This document shows positions 22,044 through 33,839 of a stretch of DNA of 64,000 nucleotides, in pieces. How positions within the stretch are numbered: position 1 is the stretch's first letter; the number at the start of each line of letters is the position of its first letter. Source of the DNA: Pilatotrama ljubarskyi. Taxonomy: Eukaryota; Basidiomycota; Agaricomycetes; Polyporales; Polyporaceae. The notes beneath the pieces are model-generated. The model saw nothing but the letters and a program-made list of their open reading frames with translations. It was not told where the DNA came from and did no database searches. The stretch spans positions 122,804 through 186,803 of the forward strand of contig MU277713.1 of NCBI GenBank assembly GCA_022385805.1, written 5' to 3'. Made by a program: the position numbers and the translations under genes.

Positions 22044-23946
22044 CTAAGCGTGACAACTCTCGATGACCTCGCCCACCCTCAGAACCAACTCATCCGAGCC
22101 CCACTGACCTACTACGCTCACGCCTATTGGCCACCCATCCGAGCCCTGCCCTGTAGGCACGCCGAGCGCCGGGAGACCTGCAAGCGATGCGGGGACGGTC
22201 AGAACGTCTTGCACGTATGCGTCAAGGGAGGCAGGCGCCGACGTCTCTGCGCCCGCATCACCAGGCAGTCGAGGAGCAGTCTGTATGGCAGATGGGTGTA
22301 TGATGACATCCACTCCCTGGTCGGGGCGATCAGTGTGTCGTGATGTAGGACTGCCTAGAGGGCTAGGGATGGAGAAGATGCGGTCGAAGTCGCTCTTGAT
22401 GAGGGTGCGTACTCGCTGAGCCTGGAGGAAGTAATTCTCGAAAGCGCTGTGGCAGGTAAACCGAGTAGGGAAGACTGAAGTGTATGTGAAACACGTACTC
22501 TGCGCATAAGGCATAGGTTCCCAAGAGCATCCGTCGTTGTACCTCCTTTCCGAATCCACTAGATCGAGTATGGGCGTACACGTTCGCAGTCTTGGTCAGG
22601 TTCGCACCGGGTGGAGGTTGAACGCGCGAGCCTGCCGAAGCGGTAAGTTGCCGAGTGTCAGGACAAGTGCAAGCAGAGATGAGTGCATACCGTACTCGAT
22701 GCCATCGTACCGTGCGAGGTTGCTGCTGGCTTCGGCGCTCGAGATAACATAGTACGCGCTCAGAGCGTACGGGGTGGAAGGCAATGACACGGGGATAATG
22801 GTAGCTCCTTCGGCACGAAGCTTTTCGAGCGCCCTACGTGCCGAATCGACGACACTGGGCTGCAACTCCGTTGGGAAGTATTCCTGAGGACGGACAAGGT
22901 TCGAACAGCCGGTCTCAGAAGAGGAATTAACGAAGGAATACCTGAGGGACACCTATCCGCAAGCCAGATAATCGACCATTGAGCTGCTGAAGGCGGCTGC
23001 TGCACGCTCGGGCTGCCCTTTTCCTGACATGAGGTGGAGCAGCGGTAGGGTCCTTCCTGTCATATGCGGAGATAGCGCCTATACCCTTCATGAGCATACG
23101 ATCCCGTTGCGCACGGTGATGGCTCACGGTAAACGCGCCTCACCGTCGGAACGTCCTTCCCAAGGACCCCGACACAATCAAGGCTATCAGCGAAAGAAAC
23201 TACGCCCCATCTACCGAGTCACTGGTCAGGCCATACGTGATTACCGGCCAGAGCACACGCACCTGCTGACAATGCCGTAGGATGGCTTGAACCCCACAAC
23301 ACCACAGTAGGAGGCGGGCAACCTCACAGATCCACCTGTGTCCGTACCTAGCGCACTGTCCTTCACGAATCTTCAGAAGAGGTCATCTTATAAACAGCCA
23401 CATGGCACGCACGCATCACAGAACCCAGCCGCAACAGCCGCAGCGCTACCTCCAGAGCTCCCTCCCGCAGACCTTCTTTCGACAGGACGCTGCTCATCCG
23501 AGGTTTCTCTCAGTCCAAACGGGTTCACTACCGGGCCGTGTACCGAGTGTATATTGAGGGATCTGAAGCTCGCTGAGAACGGCTGAGAAGTGGAAGGACA
23601 ATGCGGCTCACCCCATGCCAAATTCATCGCAATTCGCCTTGCCTATAACCTCAGCACCACCGTCCGAGAGGAGTGAGACGACGGTGGCATCAAATGGCGA
23701 GACAAAATTCTCCAGCATACGAGAGGAACATGTGGTTGGCAGCGACTTTGTGCAGATATTGTCCTTGACCGCAACTGTCATGCCCGAGAGAGGCCCCGAC
23801 TTTGACGCAGCTATGGCACCATCTTGGCCGGCGGAAGCGACTATGGCGTTCACAGTCGAGTTAAGGTTATAAAAAGAGGCAGCGCTCCGCGCAAAACGAG
23901 GAAAGCTAGAGAGCCTGCAGCATCGGGAGCGCGAACGAGAAAGCAT
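22044..23946 (-). CDS. GatA: Mitochondrial glutamyl-tRNA(Gln) amidotransferase subunit A
   Basis: The protein starts [21 protein letters not shown], an Arg/Ser-rich mitochondrial presequence. Amidase-signature motifs follow in order: [10 protein letters not shown] (catalytic Lys), [27 protein letters not shown], then after an intron the Ser-rich box [18 protein letters not shown], and after another intron [22 protein letters not shown], which carries the Ser residues of the Ser-cisSer-Lys triad. The C-terminus [14 protein letters not shown]...[24 protein letters not shown] is typical. With GatB and GatF-type partners the enzyme converts Glu-tRNA(Gln) to Gln-tRNA(Gln) in mitochondria, using glutamine as ammonia donor. 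It has several short introns. It is divergent from MAK11. Confidence 0.95.
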
Positions 23947-24098
23947 GTGGAGTCCGAGGCCAAGCTCAGCTCGTACTACGCAGTAGACGCTCAGGGGAGG
24001 TGTGACTTGGTAGAATGTGACAGGCGTGAGTAACCCTCCGTGATTTCCTGTTTCGGAAAATTTGTGCCGGCCGCCTTTGCTCTCCTACCCCGAACTCC
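23947..24098. promoter_or_regulatory. Bidirectional promoter, GatA / MAK11
   Basis: Only 152 bp separate the two divergent start codons, so the core promoters must share this space. I see no clear TATA box; both are housekeeping genes. Confidence 0.5.
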
Positions 24099-25743
24099 AT
24101 GTCCGCCCGCACGTCCTCCACGAAATGCCCAACCAAACCTATCCTGAAGAAGGCTAGGGTGGGCGCTGAATCACAGAAGTTGCTCAAGAAAGCCGTCTCT
24201 GTCCCCCACAAACCACGTCTTGATTCCAATGTACCGCCCAAAGCCTCCCTCAACAAGGCGAAAGGCAAGGAGCGGGAAACGCTAGCGGAAGCCAAGCCCA
24301 CAACAAAAAAGAAGGCGAAGTCTGCTACATCTGATCCGAGCTCGTCTACCTCTCTGCCTACCTCCTTCAAAGTCATCTGCGGGTCCTACGAAAAGCTCCT
24401 CTATGGCCTCCAAGGCACTGTCTCTTACGAGGGGTCTAAGCTCAGCTTCCACCTCAAACCCATCTTCATTTTCCCCGCCCACGTCTCCTGTATCAAGTCC
24501 GTGGCTGCGTCGCCTCAAGGTGGGAAGTGGTTGGCAACTGGAAGTGCGGACGAGATAATCAAGGTGTGGGATTTACGGAGGCGGAAGGAGATCGGTGGCC
24601 TCATGCACCACGAAGGTACGCTCGTCCGTTCTTCTGTTCTGGATGTCAGTCTAAGATGTCCTCCTTGTAAGGCTCAATCACGCACCTCGAGTTCCCCTCG
24701 AGATCATACCTGCTTTCAGCCTCGGAAGATGGGACGTTAGCTCTCTTCAGGGCGCGAGACTGGGCTGTTCTTCGCACTTTGAAGGGACACAAGGGCCGCG
24801 TGAACTCTCTGGCTGTACACCAATCTTGCAAGGTTGCTCTGAGCGTAGGAAAGGATAGGACGTTGCGTATGTGGGATTTGATGCGAGGGAAGGGGTCTGC
24901 GAGCACAAAGCTTGGCAAAGGCATGTATTATCTCTGGCCTCATGAGACCAATTGGCTCATTTCCTCACAGAGGCTGAATTGGTCCGGTGGTCGACGGACG
25001 GTTCCTTATTCGCTGTTCAAGCACAGAATACCATCGACATCTACTCCACCGTCAGTGCACACCTCTGACAATGCTCGTATTGGTTCTGCTGACCGTACAC
25101 ATCCTACAGGACATGGATTTGCTTCACTCCATCACGCATCCGGCTCGTCTGCAGGATGTCAAGTTCTGTAAACGCGTCGACGATGATGGGGAACTCCTCT
25201 TTGCAGGAGGGGAGGACAAAAAGCTCTCGGTGTACGACGTGCCCAAGGACCGTACGAAAGTGCCCACAATCATCGCCGAGATGGTCGGACACTCCAACCG
25301 GTTCGTTTCGTGCTTTTCTTCCCTGTACCATTGGGTCTGGCAGGCTTATCCTTGACTGTCCTAGAGTGAAGGCGGTGGACTCAATCCGGATCGCTCTTCC
25401 GGAGGGCTCGAGCCGTCGATACACTACTGTGGTTTGCACCATCTCATCTGACGGCAAGGTCCGTCTATTCGACCTCGCTGCACTGCCAACATCGTCAGAA
25501 GAGAAGGCGCAGCTGGAACCAGTAGCAGAATATGACACGAAGGGTACCCGCCTGACTTGCGTCGCGCTCGCTGATGGCGATCTGGACGCTAAGTCGGTCG
25601 TGAGCGGCAAGCGTAAGCGGGAGGACGGAGATGAAGATGAAGAGGAGGCGGAGAGCGACCAGGAAGCTGAGTGGGATCCTCAACATCAGGACGGCAGCGG
25701 AGAGGACGGGGCCGAAGAGGACGGTAGCGATGCAATGGAGTAG
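24099..25743 (+). CDS. MAK11: WD40 ribosome-biogenesis factor, MAK11 / PAK1IP1 type
   Basis: Five exons: 24099-24615, 24672-24920, 24971-25050, 25110-25300 and 25365-25743, 471 residues. The third junction only works as a GC-AG intron (24921-24970). A basic, Ser/Lys-rich N-terminus of about 95 residues precedes WD repeats: FKVICGSYEKLLYG, WLATGSADEIIKVWDLRRRKEIG, SYLLSASEDGTLALFRARDW, GHKGRVNSLAVHQ...KDRTLRMWDLMRGK, AELVRWSTDGSLFAVQAQ, and LFAGGEDKKLSVYD. The order and the GRVNSLAVH and VRWS blocks are those of MAK11/PAK1IP1, a nucleolar factor needed for 60S subunit assembly. The tail is strongly acidic (DGDEDEEEAESDQE), as in nucleolar proteins. Its stop lies 54 bp from the GPATCH1 stop on the other strand. 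Confidence 0.9.
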
Positions 25744-25797
25744 ATGTATAAAGCTACAATAGGTCGTACACTACAGCGTGGTGGTATGCTAGCAGTC

Positions 25798-28700
25798 CTA
25801 CATGAAGTCGATCGCCCGCTTCCGCCCTCTAGGTGGTCCAGCCTCGTTGTCGTTCGCTCCGTCGACGGATACCTCCTCTGATGGATCTGGAGGCAACGGA
25901 GGCGGCACTGATAGGCTCTTCACGATCTCTGGCGCAGGTTTCTCAACCCACATCCCGTCGTCGTCGTTCTCCTCCTGCTTGACCTTCCGCCTCTTCTTCC
26001 GCTCCGCATCCTTGTCCGTTGTTGGACCAAAGCTCGGTATGCTTCCGTCGTCCTCGACGTCAAAGGACATAAGCGACGTCTTCGGCTTCTTCTTCTCCTT
26101 GCTCTTCTTATCCTTTTTGCTCGAGCTCTTGTCCTTTCGAGACTCTCGCTCCGAGCGAGGAACGAAGGTCGGCTTGAATGTCGCAAGGTCCACTCTCTCC
26201 ATGGGTGCATTTGGCGGCGGTGGAGGCGTAGGCTCCGCCTCGGGCTTCACAGCAGGCTTCGCTACACTAGAAGCAGCGCCAGTGCCAAAGAAGTCGAGCG
26301 GGGCGGGTGAGGTCTCCTGCTTCTTCGGACCGTCATCGGGAGCCTCGTCGTCGCTGTCTTCGTCGTCGCTAGCGAAGATCGCCTTGAACACGTCCATGGC
26401 GGGCCGCTGATACGTGAGGATGTCCTGGCCCTGCGTCTCGTCCTCGCCCAACCCGACATTCGCGAGGTTCCGGGGGCCGCTACTCCGACCGCCACCTTCG
26501 CTGGAGGACGAGGCAGCGATCATCGCAGGCACAGTGCCCGAAGCACGGCCCGCAGCACTATCCGGGGTCGTGCCTCCTGCCTGCCAGTCATCCTTCTTCG
26601 CCGCGGTCGTTGCGAACTCGAAGTCTGCGGGCGCAGCGCCAGCGGGTCCTGTCATGTCCACCTCGGGCTCCTTCACGCCGAAACGCTTGCACAGCAGCCG
26701 CGCCGGGTGCCAGGGTTGCACCTCGCGCGTTAAGGGACCGTACATACCCAGCCGCACCGCACCCATCTTCGGGTCTTCTTCCTTCTTCTCTTCCGCGGCG
26801 CCGCTCTGCGACTCGTCACCCTTGTCGGATGGCTGCGGCTGATGCAGGCCCTCGACGGCCTGCGGTCCCATCTCGACGGTGACGGCGCTGCGGAAGCGAC
26901 CCGCCATAGCACCCGACAATGGTTTGAAGACCGTCGCGGACTTGGCGTAATCGTCGAGCTCCTTGTTGAAATCCTCCATGCTCTGACCAGGGAGAGGGCC
27001 AAACCCGATACTATCGACGGGCTCGCCAGAGGTATGATTGGCCTGGAATGTAAGGAACGCGGTGTATCGGGACTGCTTGACGGGATCGGCAGCGAAGGGC
27101 TGGAAACCTTGCAAGGCGGCTTTGGCTACTGAGGGATGTAGATTAGGGACACGGAGGCCACCGGGCTGAGGTGGAGGGGGACCGGGAGAAGGCGGACGAG
27201 AAGCGGGTGCGGCTGAGGGGTCGGATTTCGCCTTGCGTATGTTCTCGAGGCGCTCGCGATCCTTCTGAGACATGAACTCGAAGACAGAACGCGCCTTTGC
27301 GGGCAACGGTGTCTCGCCTAGTATAGACCCACGCTACAGATGCAAGGCGTCAATCGAAGTCATCCTCTACTCATCGCGACTTGTCACTGACCTCGTCCGC
27401 GGAAAGCTGACTGCTCTTCCACGCTGCATGAGACAACGCGGGCTGAGCGCCCGGGATTGGCTTGTCTTGACCGCTAGGGACATTCTCTTTGTTCTTTTCC
27501 TGCTGCCAAACCCGTCGTGGATTCGGCTTCCAACCGGGTGGCACCTCGGGAAAGGGAAACCTATGACATATTGGTACACACAACGAAGGGACGCTCAGCT
27601 GATGCACATACCACCTGTCCTCAGCCACTGGTTTGCCTGACAAGACGAAGCCTTTGAGTACGGGGGTGCCATCCATGAACGTTTGGGTGATTCCAGGGGG
27701 TATTCTCTTGCCGAAGCAGCGTCAGTACGCGATGTGACTACGGGATAGCGACTACCTACAGATTCACGCTCCGAAGCTCGACCTCGAGCGCTGGGACCGA
27801 TACTTATGCGGTTATCATCGTCGCCCAGGGTATCGTCGAAGGCCACTCGAGATCGACCCAAACCGGGGCCGCTATCGTAAATGTCGAGGTCGTCCTCGTC
27901 AGCATCGTTGAGAGCACCCAATCCGAAACCGGCTGTGCATGGCGTCAGAAACATACACCTCAAAGGCTCATGGACGCAGTCACCTGCTATCCTGGGCCCG
28001 CTTTTACCACCGTCCCTGTCACTCCCCTGGCCAACGCTCTCGCTGAGCCCCAGGCCAGGAGTATATCCCAATCCATGGAAGTTATCTTTGCGAGGAGCTG
28101 TGATAACGGGTATATCTCGCCTTGGATACAGGTGCTTCTTGGCCTCCTCGACGTCGTCTTCGTCGCCTTCGACCTCCTTGGACGGATCTAGGAACCCGGC
28201 GTCCTGCCGCTTGCGCTGCGCATATGTGAGGCGGGGGCCAATGCCCTGACCTGGTCGCCATCCCATCTTCTTCAGTATTTGCGCGCCGACTGAGTCTTTG
28301 GGAGGCGGCGCCAGCGTGGCGGCCAGCGCAGCAGTGATAGGACTAAGGACAATGGTAAGATTTCTGCCATGTACACTGTGCATGTCGACGTACTCCTGCT
28401 CTCCTGCTTCCGCTTGCTGCCTTTGCTTCTCGGCCGCTGTGCCACCGAAGTCCATCTCCTCATGTTCGTCGACGAGTTTCCGGCTCTCCCGCAACTCTGC
28501 CAGGTCTTCCTCGTCCATAAAGTCCTCCGGGCGCGCGGCCTTCTTCTTCGCCCGCTCGCTTCGTGAGGACACAAATGTTGACGGGGTCCATCCTGGACGG
28601 CAAATGTGAGCTTTCCATCCTGGGCGGACGGGAGTGCTTCCTGGATGCTCACCTTCCTTCGAACCGACGGTGTTGAAGTATCCTGCTGAGAAACCTCCTG

Positions 28701-29015
28701 TGAAAGCTCCATGCAACCTCCGTCGGCCTTTCTCATCCCTGACCTATCCGCAAGTCGACCTTAGGTTAATCTGAACGTCCAAGACCAGTCTGGGTCCGAC
28801 GCACCTCCTGCTTCCATAACGGCACGAACTCTCCGGTGTCCTTGGATTTCTCAAGAGGTGGCAGCGGCGTTCCGATCTAGCGTCCATTCAATCAGACGCA
28901 TGTCATATAACATGATAGCACCACGTAGACGTACCAGACAGAATGACTCGTTCGCCTTCGAGCTGGCAGTGTCCACCCCGAGATCGTTCAGCTTCCGCTT
29001 CAGCCGGCTTGTCAT
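25798..29015 (-). CDS. GPATCH1: G-patch domain protein, GPATCH1 type (RNA splicing)
   Basis: Eight exons: 29015-28935, 28876-28805, 28743-28653, 28592-27984, 27932-27760, 27706-27612, 27560-27392 and 27333-25798. They sum to 941 residues with every phase matching; the human protein is of similar length. The N-terminus has the family block [21 protein letters not shown], then [21 protein letters not shown]. The G-patch is [19 protein letters not shown], followed by [18 protein letters not shown] and [19 protein letters not shown], and [13 protein letters not shown] in the last exon. The C-terminal third is a charged Lys/Asp/Ser region with [16 protein letters not shown]-patch proteins of this kind associate with the spliceosome and activate DEAH helicases through the glycine-rich patch. 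Nuclear location is inferred. Confidence 0.93.
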
Positions 29016-30170
29016 CGCGACCGCAGGCGACCACAGTCAATGTGTTGCACGAGAACCGACCGCAGGCTATCCCAAGGAAACAGTCCAGAGCCAAACAGAT
29101 GCGCCAAGCGTGTGCCGCAGGTGTGGCAAGAGAGTGCAGCGTAGTCCGAGATTCCCGGTCAAGCTGACGGTGGACGTCACTTCGCAAGCGCAGTATGGGC
29201 GCTTAGCGATGTTAGACCGGTACTTAGACGCCCGTGTCGCCGCCAGGTGATTGGCGGAAGCGCCGGTGACTTCTGCACGTTCTAAAACAGTAACCTCCAG
29301 GTACATTCGCAGGGAATAAAGCCTTCACTACTGTATGCGATAGCATAAAGCTCGGACTCTCGTGATCACCGTGCCTTAAGGACGCCTACTATGATCAAAC
29401 TATGTCGCCTTCTCCAATGAGAAGTACGCACTAATCAGGCAGTCAGTGACCTTTCTACATCCTCCTCTTCTCACAAGATTTACGCCGCCGACTTATCGCA
29501 GAGTGTAGTGTATAGTCGAGGAGCCGGACGCGTCAAGGTGCTGCTCTTCAACTGACATGTGTAGAGCAGAGCCAGAGATAGACACCTGAAGTTCCGCCGT
29601 CTGCCGTGCGTCCTTCATACTGTGTACGCTGTAAACAACCAAGCAGCTATGAGACGGACATTCCGCTTGGGCATTCTCTCTCCCCCTCCAGCACCATGAA
29701 GCCACCATCGCAACGAGCCAGGACGCGCCCGATGTGCCAAGTGCGAACATACGCAGACTGCGCGTGCCAGCGTGTGATCATGATCTCTGCGAGCACGCAC
29801 ACCCGAAGGCAGTGGCACATGTCCACCCATAGCGCCCTGGAGCACGCTGGTATTCGCACTGGACATCCCATGCCGCCGATGCATCCGTCAAAGCGCAGAC
29901 ACTCGGACTCGGTCATTCTCACACGGCTGTTCTCAATGTCGGAGCTCTCCACCCCATGTGGACATGCCGCTACAACTAGGAAGCCCGGGACAGCGTTTCA
30001 TCACCCCCTTCGGAGGTCCCTTCCACGCGGTGCCCTCGTCTTCTCTGTCAGCGTGCGGCTGGGCGTGAAGCCCATCACAGTTCCGACCGCAGGGCGCTGT
30101 CGGTAATTTTTCATGACCGCTGGTGGACCCCCGGGACGCCTTCGCGTTCGGTCGCGCCCGTTCTCGCCCG
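29016..30170. other. Intergenic, no gene established
   Basis: The first part should carry the GPATCH1 promoter. Open frames at 29493-30106 on both strands are Cys/His-rich in places but have no recognisable domain or connecting splice sites. Confidence 0.35.
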
Positions 30171-30438
30171 TCACCTAACCCTCTGCTCCATCCGGTAGAC
30201 CAACGGACGGTGAGTGCGCAGCAGTTCTGTATCATGAATTCAAGTTTTCACTCACCTTCATCGAACGCCTGAGAGTGCTTGCACAGTTTACATCGGAGGG
30301 GCTTCGGTTTGTGTTGCGGTCGACGGTGGTATGGTTCGCAGCGAGGGTGATCTCACATACAAGCTTGAAGGCATCATCAAGGCGTCTCCCAATATTCGCC
30401 GTTGCGAGCAGAAAGGTGCACCCACTGACAGAAGGCAC
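30171..30438 (-). CDS. Possible gene fragment with a CxxC...H zinc-finger-like end
   Basis: On the minus strand an open stretch LATANIGRRLDDAFKL reaches a GTATGT donor. Joined to an acceptor before CCCCTCCGATGT it reads PLRCKLCKHSQAFDE. A GTGAGT donor and an acceptor at CATGATACAG then give ELLRTHRPLVYRMEQRVR and a TGA at 30171. The result is CxxC-x13-H with an intron inside the finger, the same layout as in the F-box/C2H2 family, but no F-box or upstream exons are found. It could be a remnant of that family, a short independent gene, or chance. Confidence 0.3.
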
Positions 30439-30776
30439 CGGGATTCAGAAGCGTCCTGGCGTATTGTTTGTCAGTGGGCAATGTTCGCGTCATCGCCCTA
30501 GACGTAGCCCAGATCTTCTGCGAAAAAATCAGATGGATCGTGAGGTATCTCGGCCTGCCTGAATTTGACAGCATGTCTGTAGGAGCTTATCTCGACGCAT
30601 GAAGATCAGTTGCATATCACCGTCGGACCTCGCCTTCAGCCCCTCCTCAGAAATTTGCTTGACTGCCTATGGACAGTTCGTCGACCTTGAGTGTTTCGTA
30701 CATCAGCCACTGTGAGAAATCCAGACGAATTTGTTCTCTGACTTTTCCTAGGCGATACCTCTCCCACAAGAACATT

Positions 30777-32159
30777 CACTGGGTGGAAGGACCTCGGAGT
30801 CGGAGGTGTAGTGGGTCAGAGTCGCTGATAGTAGATCCCGATTTCGGACTTCGAATGCGCAGAGAGCCCTCACCCTCGGGTGGCTGCGGGCTACCGTGGG
30901 TTTGTCTGGATTGGCCATGCACTCGAGGTTAGGGTGTGTGAGCCATCCGCGGGTCGGTATAGCTGCAAGTAGCTCTCCCACACCCATCTAGTCAACCATC
31001 GAGCTCGAGCCGTTATACAGGGTGCAGTAGGTGAGCATTCTCCAATTCAGAAATATTAAATTTTTGGGAATGCATACAGTAGTTATTGGGTGATTTGAAC
31101 AGATAGATTATATATTGCTGCCATAACATCCTACTATACATCGCACACGGCACCGGTACGTCGCCGACCCAGCATACGCTCACCGGAGCTGTATGTATTC
31201 CACCTCATCCCAGGTCTGACTCTGACATGCTTTGTATGTGATTCCGACGACCGCTTGAACATATGAACCTGTTACATAACCGCAGTTAAGAGCCGTTATC
31301 GAGCCATGACAATGCATATACTCACCTTCAATGTCCGTACTGACGAGGGCAACCTCTGTAAGCAATCCGCCCGACCTGTGTGCCCGCGAAACTATACTTT
31401 ATGGAAAGCTGATTACTATATTAGTAGTTGGTAGCGTGTTATGGGAACGTGGGGGCTTAGCGCATACCTCTTCATTGTCTGAAGTGTCCGTCCAGATCGG
31501 CAGCCTCTGCATCGTATAGGTAGTGCTGGCGAAAGTCGACAAATGTCGAGCTCAGCATATATGAAGGGGCGACTATGTAAAAGGCGACTTACACTCTGAG
31601 ATAGCCGACTATATGCGCCTTCAGTATGCAGAAGCGTCTTAGCAGCGGCTTAACGATGAGTAACATGAATGTACTGACCACTCACCTGTTAGCTATGTGC
31701 CGGTGGATCGTAGGAGGGACTGCAGCGGGAGAATGCCCAGGGAGCGGTAGGGAAGAGGTGAGGCGTGTCGTGGGCGGAAGCAAGGACTCGCGACAAGTTA
31801 CGCGACAGTTGGCCGTCCGAGCTTAAGAGAGCCGGCCGGAAAGCCCCTTGCCCAGGACTCGGCCGTGCTCCTCGGTAGTCCGCTGATACGTTAGGGAAAG
31901 TCTTGCAGTTGAAACTCAGAGTGGACGAGGTGGAGACATCTATTACGAGGGAGTCTGAGCTATTGCAGAGCGTAGAGCGGCGCGTCAAGTCCGGGCTTGA
32001 AGTGCCCGTGACCGCGTCGGGCTCTCACAGTTATTTGAGCTCCGCAATATGGCGTCTATTCTAACCCTTGCAATAGCTTAGAGTGGATGGGAATAGCTGA
32101 TTATCTGTGACTAGCTCGCGTTTATTCCCGCTGCGACTCCGAGGTCCTTCCACCCAGTG
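30777..32159. mobile_element. CACTA-like non-autonomous DNA transposon (1,383 bp)
   Basis: The left end begins CACTGGGTGGAAGG and continues as a perfect 26-bp repeat to 30802; the exact inverse is at 32134-32159, ending ...CACCCAGTG. The trinucleotide ATT directly flanks both ends (30774-30776 and 32160-32162). A CACTG terminus with a 3-bp duplication is the signature of the CACTA/EnSpm superfamily. No transposase frame is present, so it depends on an enzyme encoded elsewhere. Confidence 0.85.
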
Positions 32160-32162
32160 ATT

Positions 32163-32951
32163 GGTTGCAGATCCTCAGCACACTTCTAGGTACGGAAGCA
32201 GCCCGATGATTTTGAAGACTCGTCGCTTCTGATCTTCTGCACCCAGGACGATCCCTAGACCTGCAGCAGATTGGCGACGTACCTCATCGCTGTATTTGTG
32301 CAAGTCCGCTTGCTGCTGGTTCTTGCAGCTCACCTGCGCGTTCCCCCGCCGAATCGACGGTCCCGCGTAAGTACTTGGGCCTCAGGCCTCAGCAATGATC
32401 GAGACGAGACTGCACACATCCCGCCACAGTACCTGGTAGCCACTGATGGACTGTGTGCCAATAGTGTATCACGCTTTTACCGCTACGCTCTGCGCTGCTT
32501 CTTGATCTTGACGACTCGTGCGCCTGCGGGTCCTGCACCCCTGGGGCTGCACGAGCATGTTACGGAGGGTACTCCTTGGAGCCAGACTGACGTAGGGCCA
32601 TCGGAGAGACGAAGGGAGAGTGGATGAGCGCCACCTACCTACTAAGTGGTCGAAGTGATAAGGCCCACAGGGACACTGCGTATTATGGACGCGTTGCTCC
32701 TCCTCCACTGCTCCATCCGAGGATCCATCAGCTTAATTGCTCTATGAATCACGGAAGGACTGGCAGCCGAATACGCAGCCCTCCGCCGCGCTTTCTGGGC
32801 AATAAAGGTGAGTGGCGATGGGAAAGTTACAGCAGCTGTTGACTGAGACCTCGTGCTTCTCGGAGGTGAGGCCTTCGCACATTCGGGTCAACGCCTGCCA
32901 CAAGAGGTGACGAATGCATTGACCGTATAAGCTCTCACAGGACCAAGTACT
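32163..32951. other. Spacer between two mobile elements
   Basis: About 790 bp, with no recognised gene or repeat. A splice-donor-like GTAAGT occurs at 32368, but no convincing reading frame joins it. Confidence 0.35.
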
Positions 32952-33790
32952 AGCCCCCCTCAATTCTTTTTTTTATCGCTCATTTTATTTCCCACGATGA
33001 GCGAGCNNNNNNNNNNNNNNNNNNNNNNNNNNNNNNNNNNNNNNNNNNNNNNNNNNNNNNNNNNNNNNNNNNNNNNNNNNNNNNNNNNNNNNNNNNNNNN
33101 NNNNNNNNNNNNNNNNNNNNNNNNNNNNNNNNNNNNNNNNNNNNNNNNNNNNNNNNNNNNNNNNNNNNNNNNNNNNNNNNNNNNNNNNNNNNNNNNNNNN
33201 NNNNNNNNNNNNNNNNNNNNNNNNNNNNNNNNNNNNNNNNNNNNNNNNNNNNNNNNNNNNNNNNNNNNNNNNNNNNNNNNNNNNNNNNNNNNNNNNNNNN
33301 NNNNNNNNNNNNNNNNNNNNNNNNNNNNNNNNNNNNNNNNNNNNNNNNNNNNNNNNNNNNNNNNNNNNNNNNNNNNNNNNNNNNNNNNNNNNNNNNNNNN
33401 NNNNNNNNNNNNNNNNNNNNNNNNNNNNNNNNNNNNNNNNNNNNNNNNNNNNNNNNNNNNNNNNNNNNNNNNNNNNNNNNNNNNNNNNNNNNNNNNNNNN
33501 NNNNNNNNNNNNNNNNNNNNNNNNNNNNNNNNNNNNNNNNNNNNNNNNNNNNNNNNNNNNNNNNNNNNNNNNNNNNNNNNNNNNNNNNNNNNNNNNNNNN
33601 NNNNNNNNNNNNNNNNNNNNNNNNNNNNNNNNNNNNNNNNNNNNNNNNNNNNNNNNNNNNNNNNNNNNNNNNNNNNNNNNNNNNNNNNNNNNNNNNGACG
33701 CAACGGAGAGCGTCCTTTGCGTCACCCCGAGCTGCGCTCGCTCATCGTGGGAAATAAAATGAGCGATAAAAAAAAGAATTGAGGGGGGCT
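32952..33790. mobile_element. Element with long terminal inverted repeats, centre missing
   Basis: The left end, AGCCCCCCTCAATTC at 32952 through GAGCGAGC at 33006, is matched without mismatch by the reverse complement of 33736-33790: at least 55 bp of inverted repeat. The middle is an assembly gap. Flanks read gtACT|AGCCCC and GGGGCT|ACTgt, so the target duplication is either ACT, or TA if the element starts at GCCCCCC. The superfamily stays open (Tc1/mariner-like for TA). About 39 bases (33697-33735) of interior are visible on the right. Confidence 0.75.
33007..33696. other. Assembly gap (690 N)
   Basis: Run of unknown bases inside the inverted-repeat element. The long inverted repeats probably broke the assembly. 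All frames that cross it are meaningless. Confidence 1.
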
Positions 33791-33832
33791 ACTGTCATCG
33801 CAGTCAAATGAACGCCGTCTGGGGACCGTGAG

Positions 33833-33839
33833 TTGTTTT
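33833..33839. repeat. 7-bp target site duplication TTGTTTT, left copy
   Basis: TTGTTTT precedes copy 2 of the 4.2-kb transposon and recurs right after it at 38034-38040. It differs from the TAGATAG at copy 1, so the two insertions are independent events. Confidence 0.9.

Noticed and set aside
32960..33782. Frames of about 250 codons across the N run
   Set aside because: They consist of unknown residues in the assembly gap.
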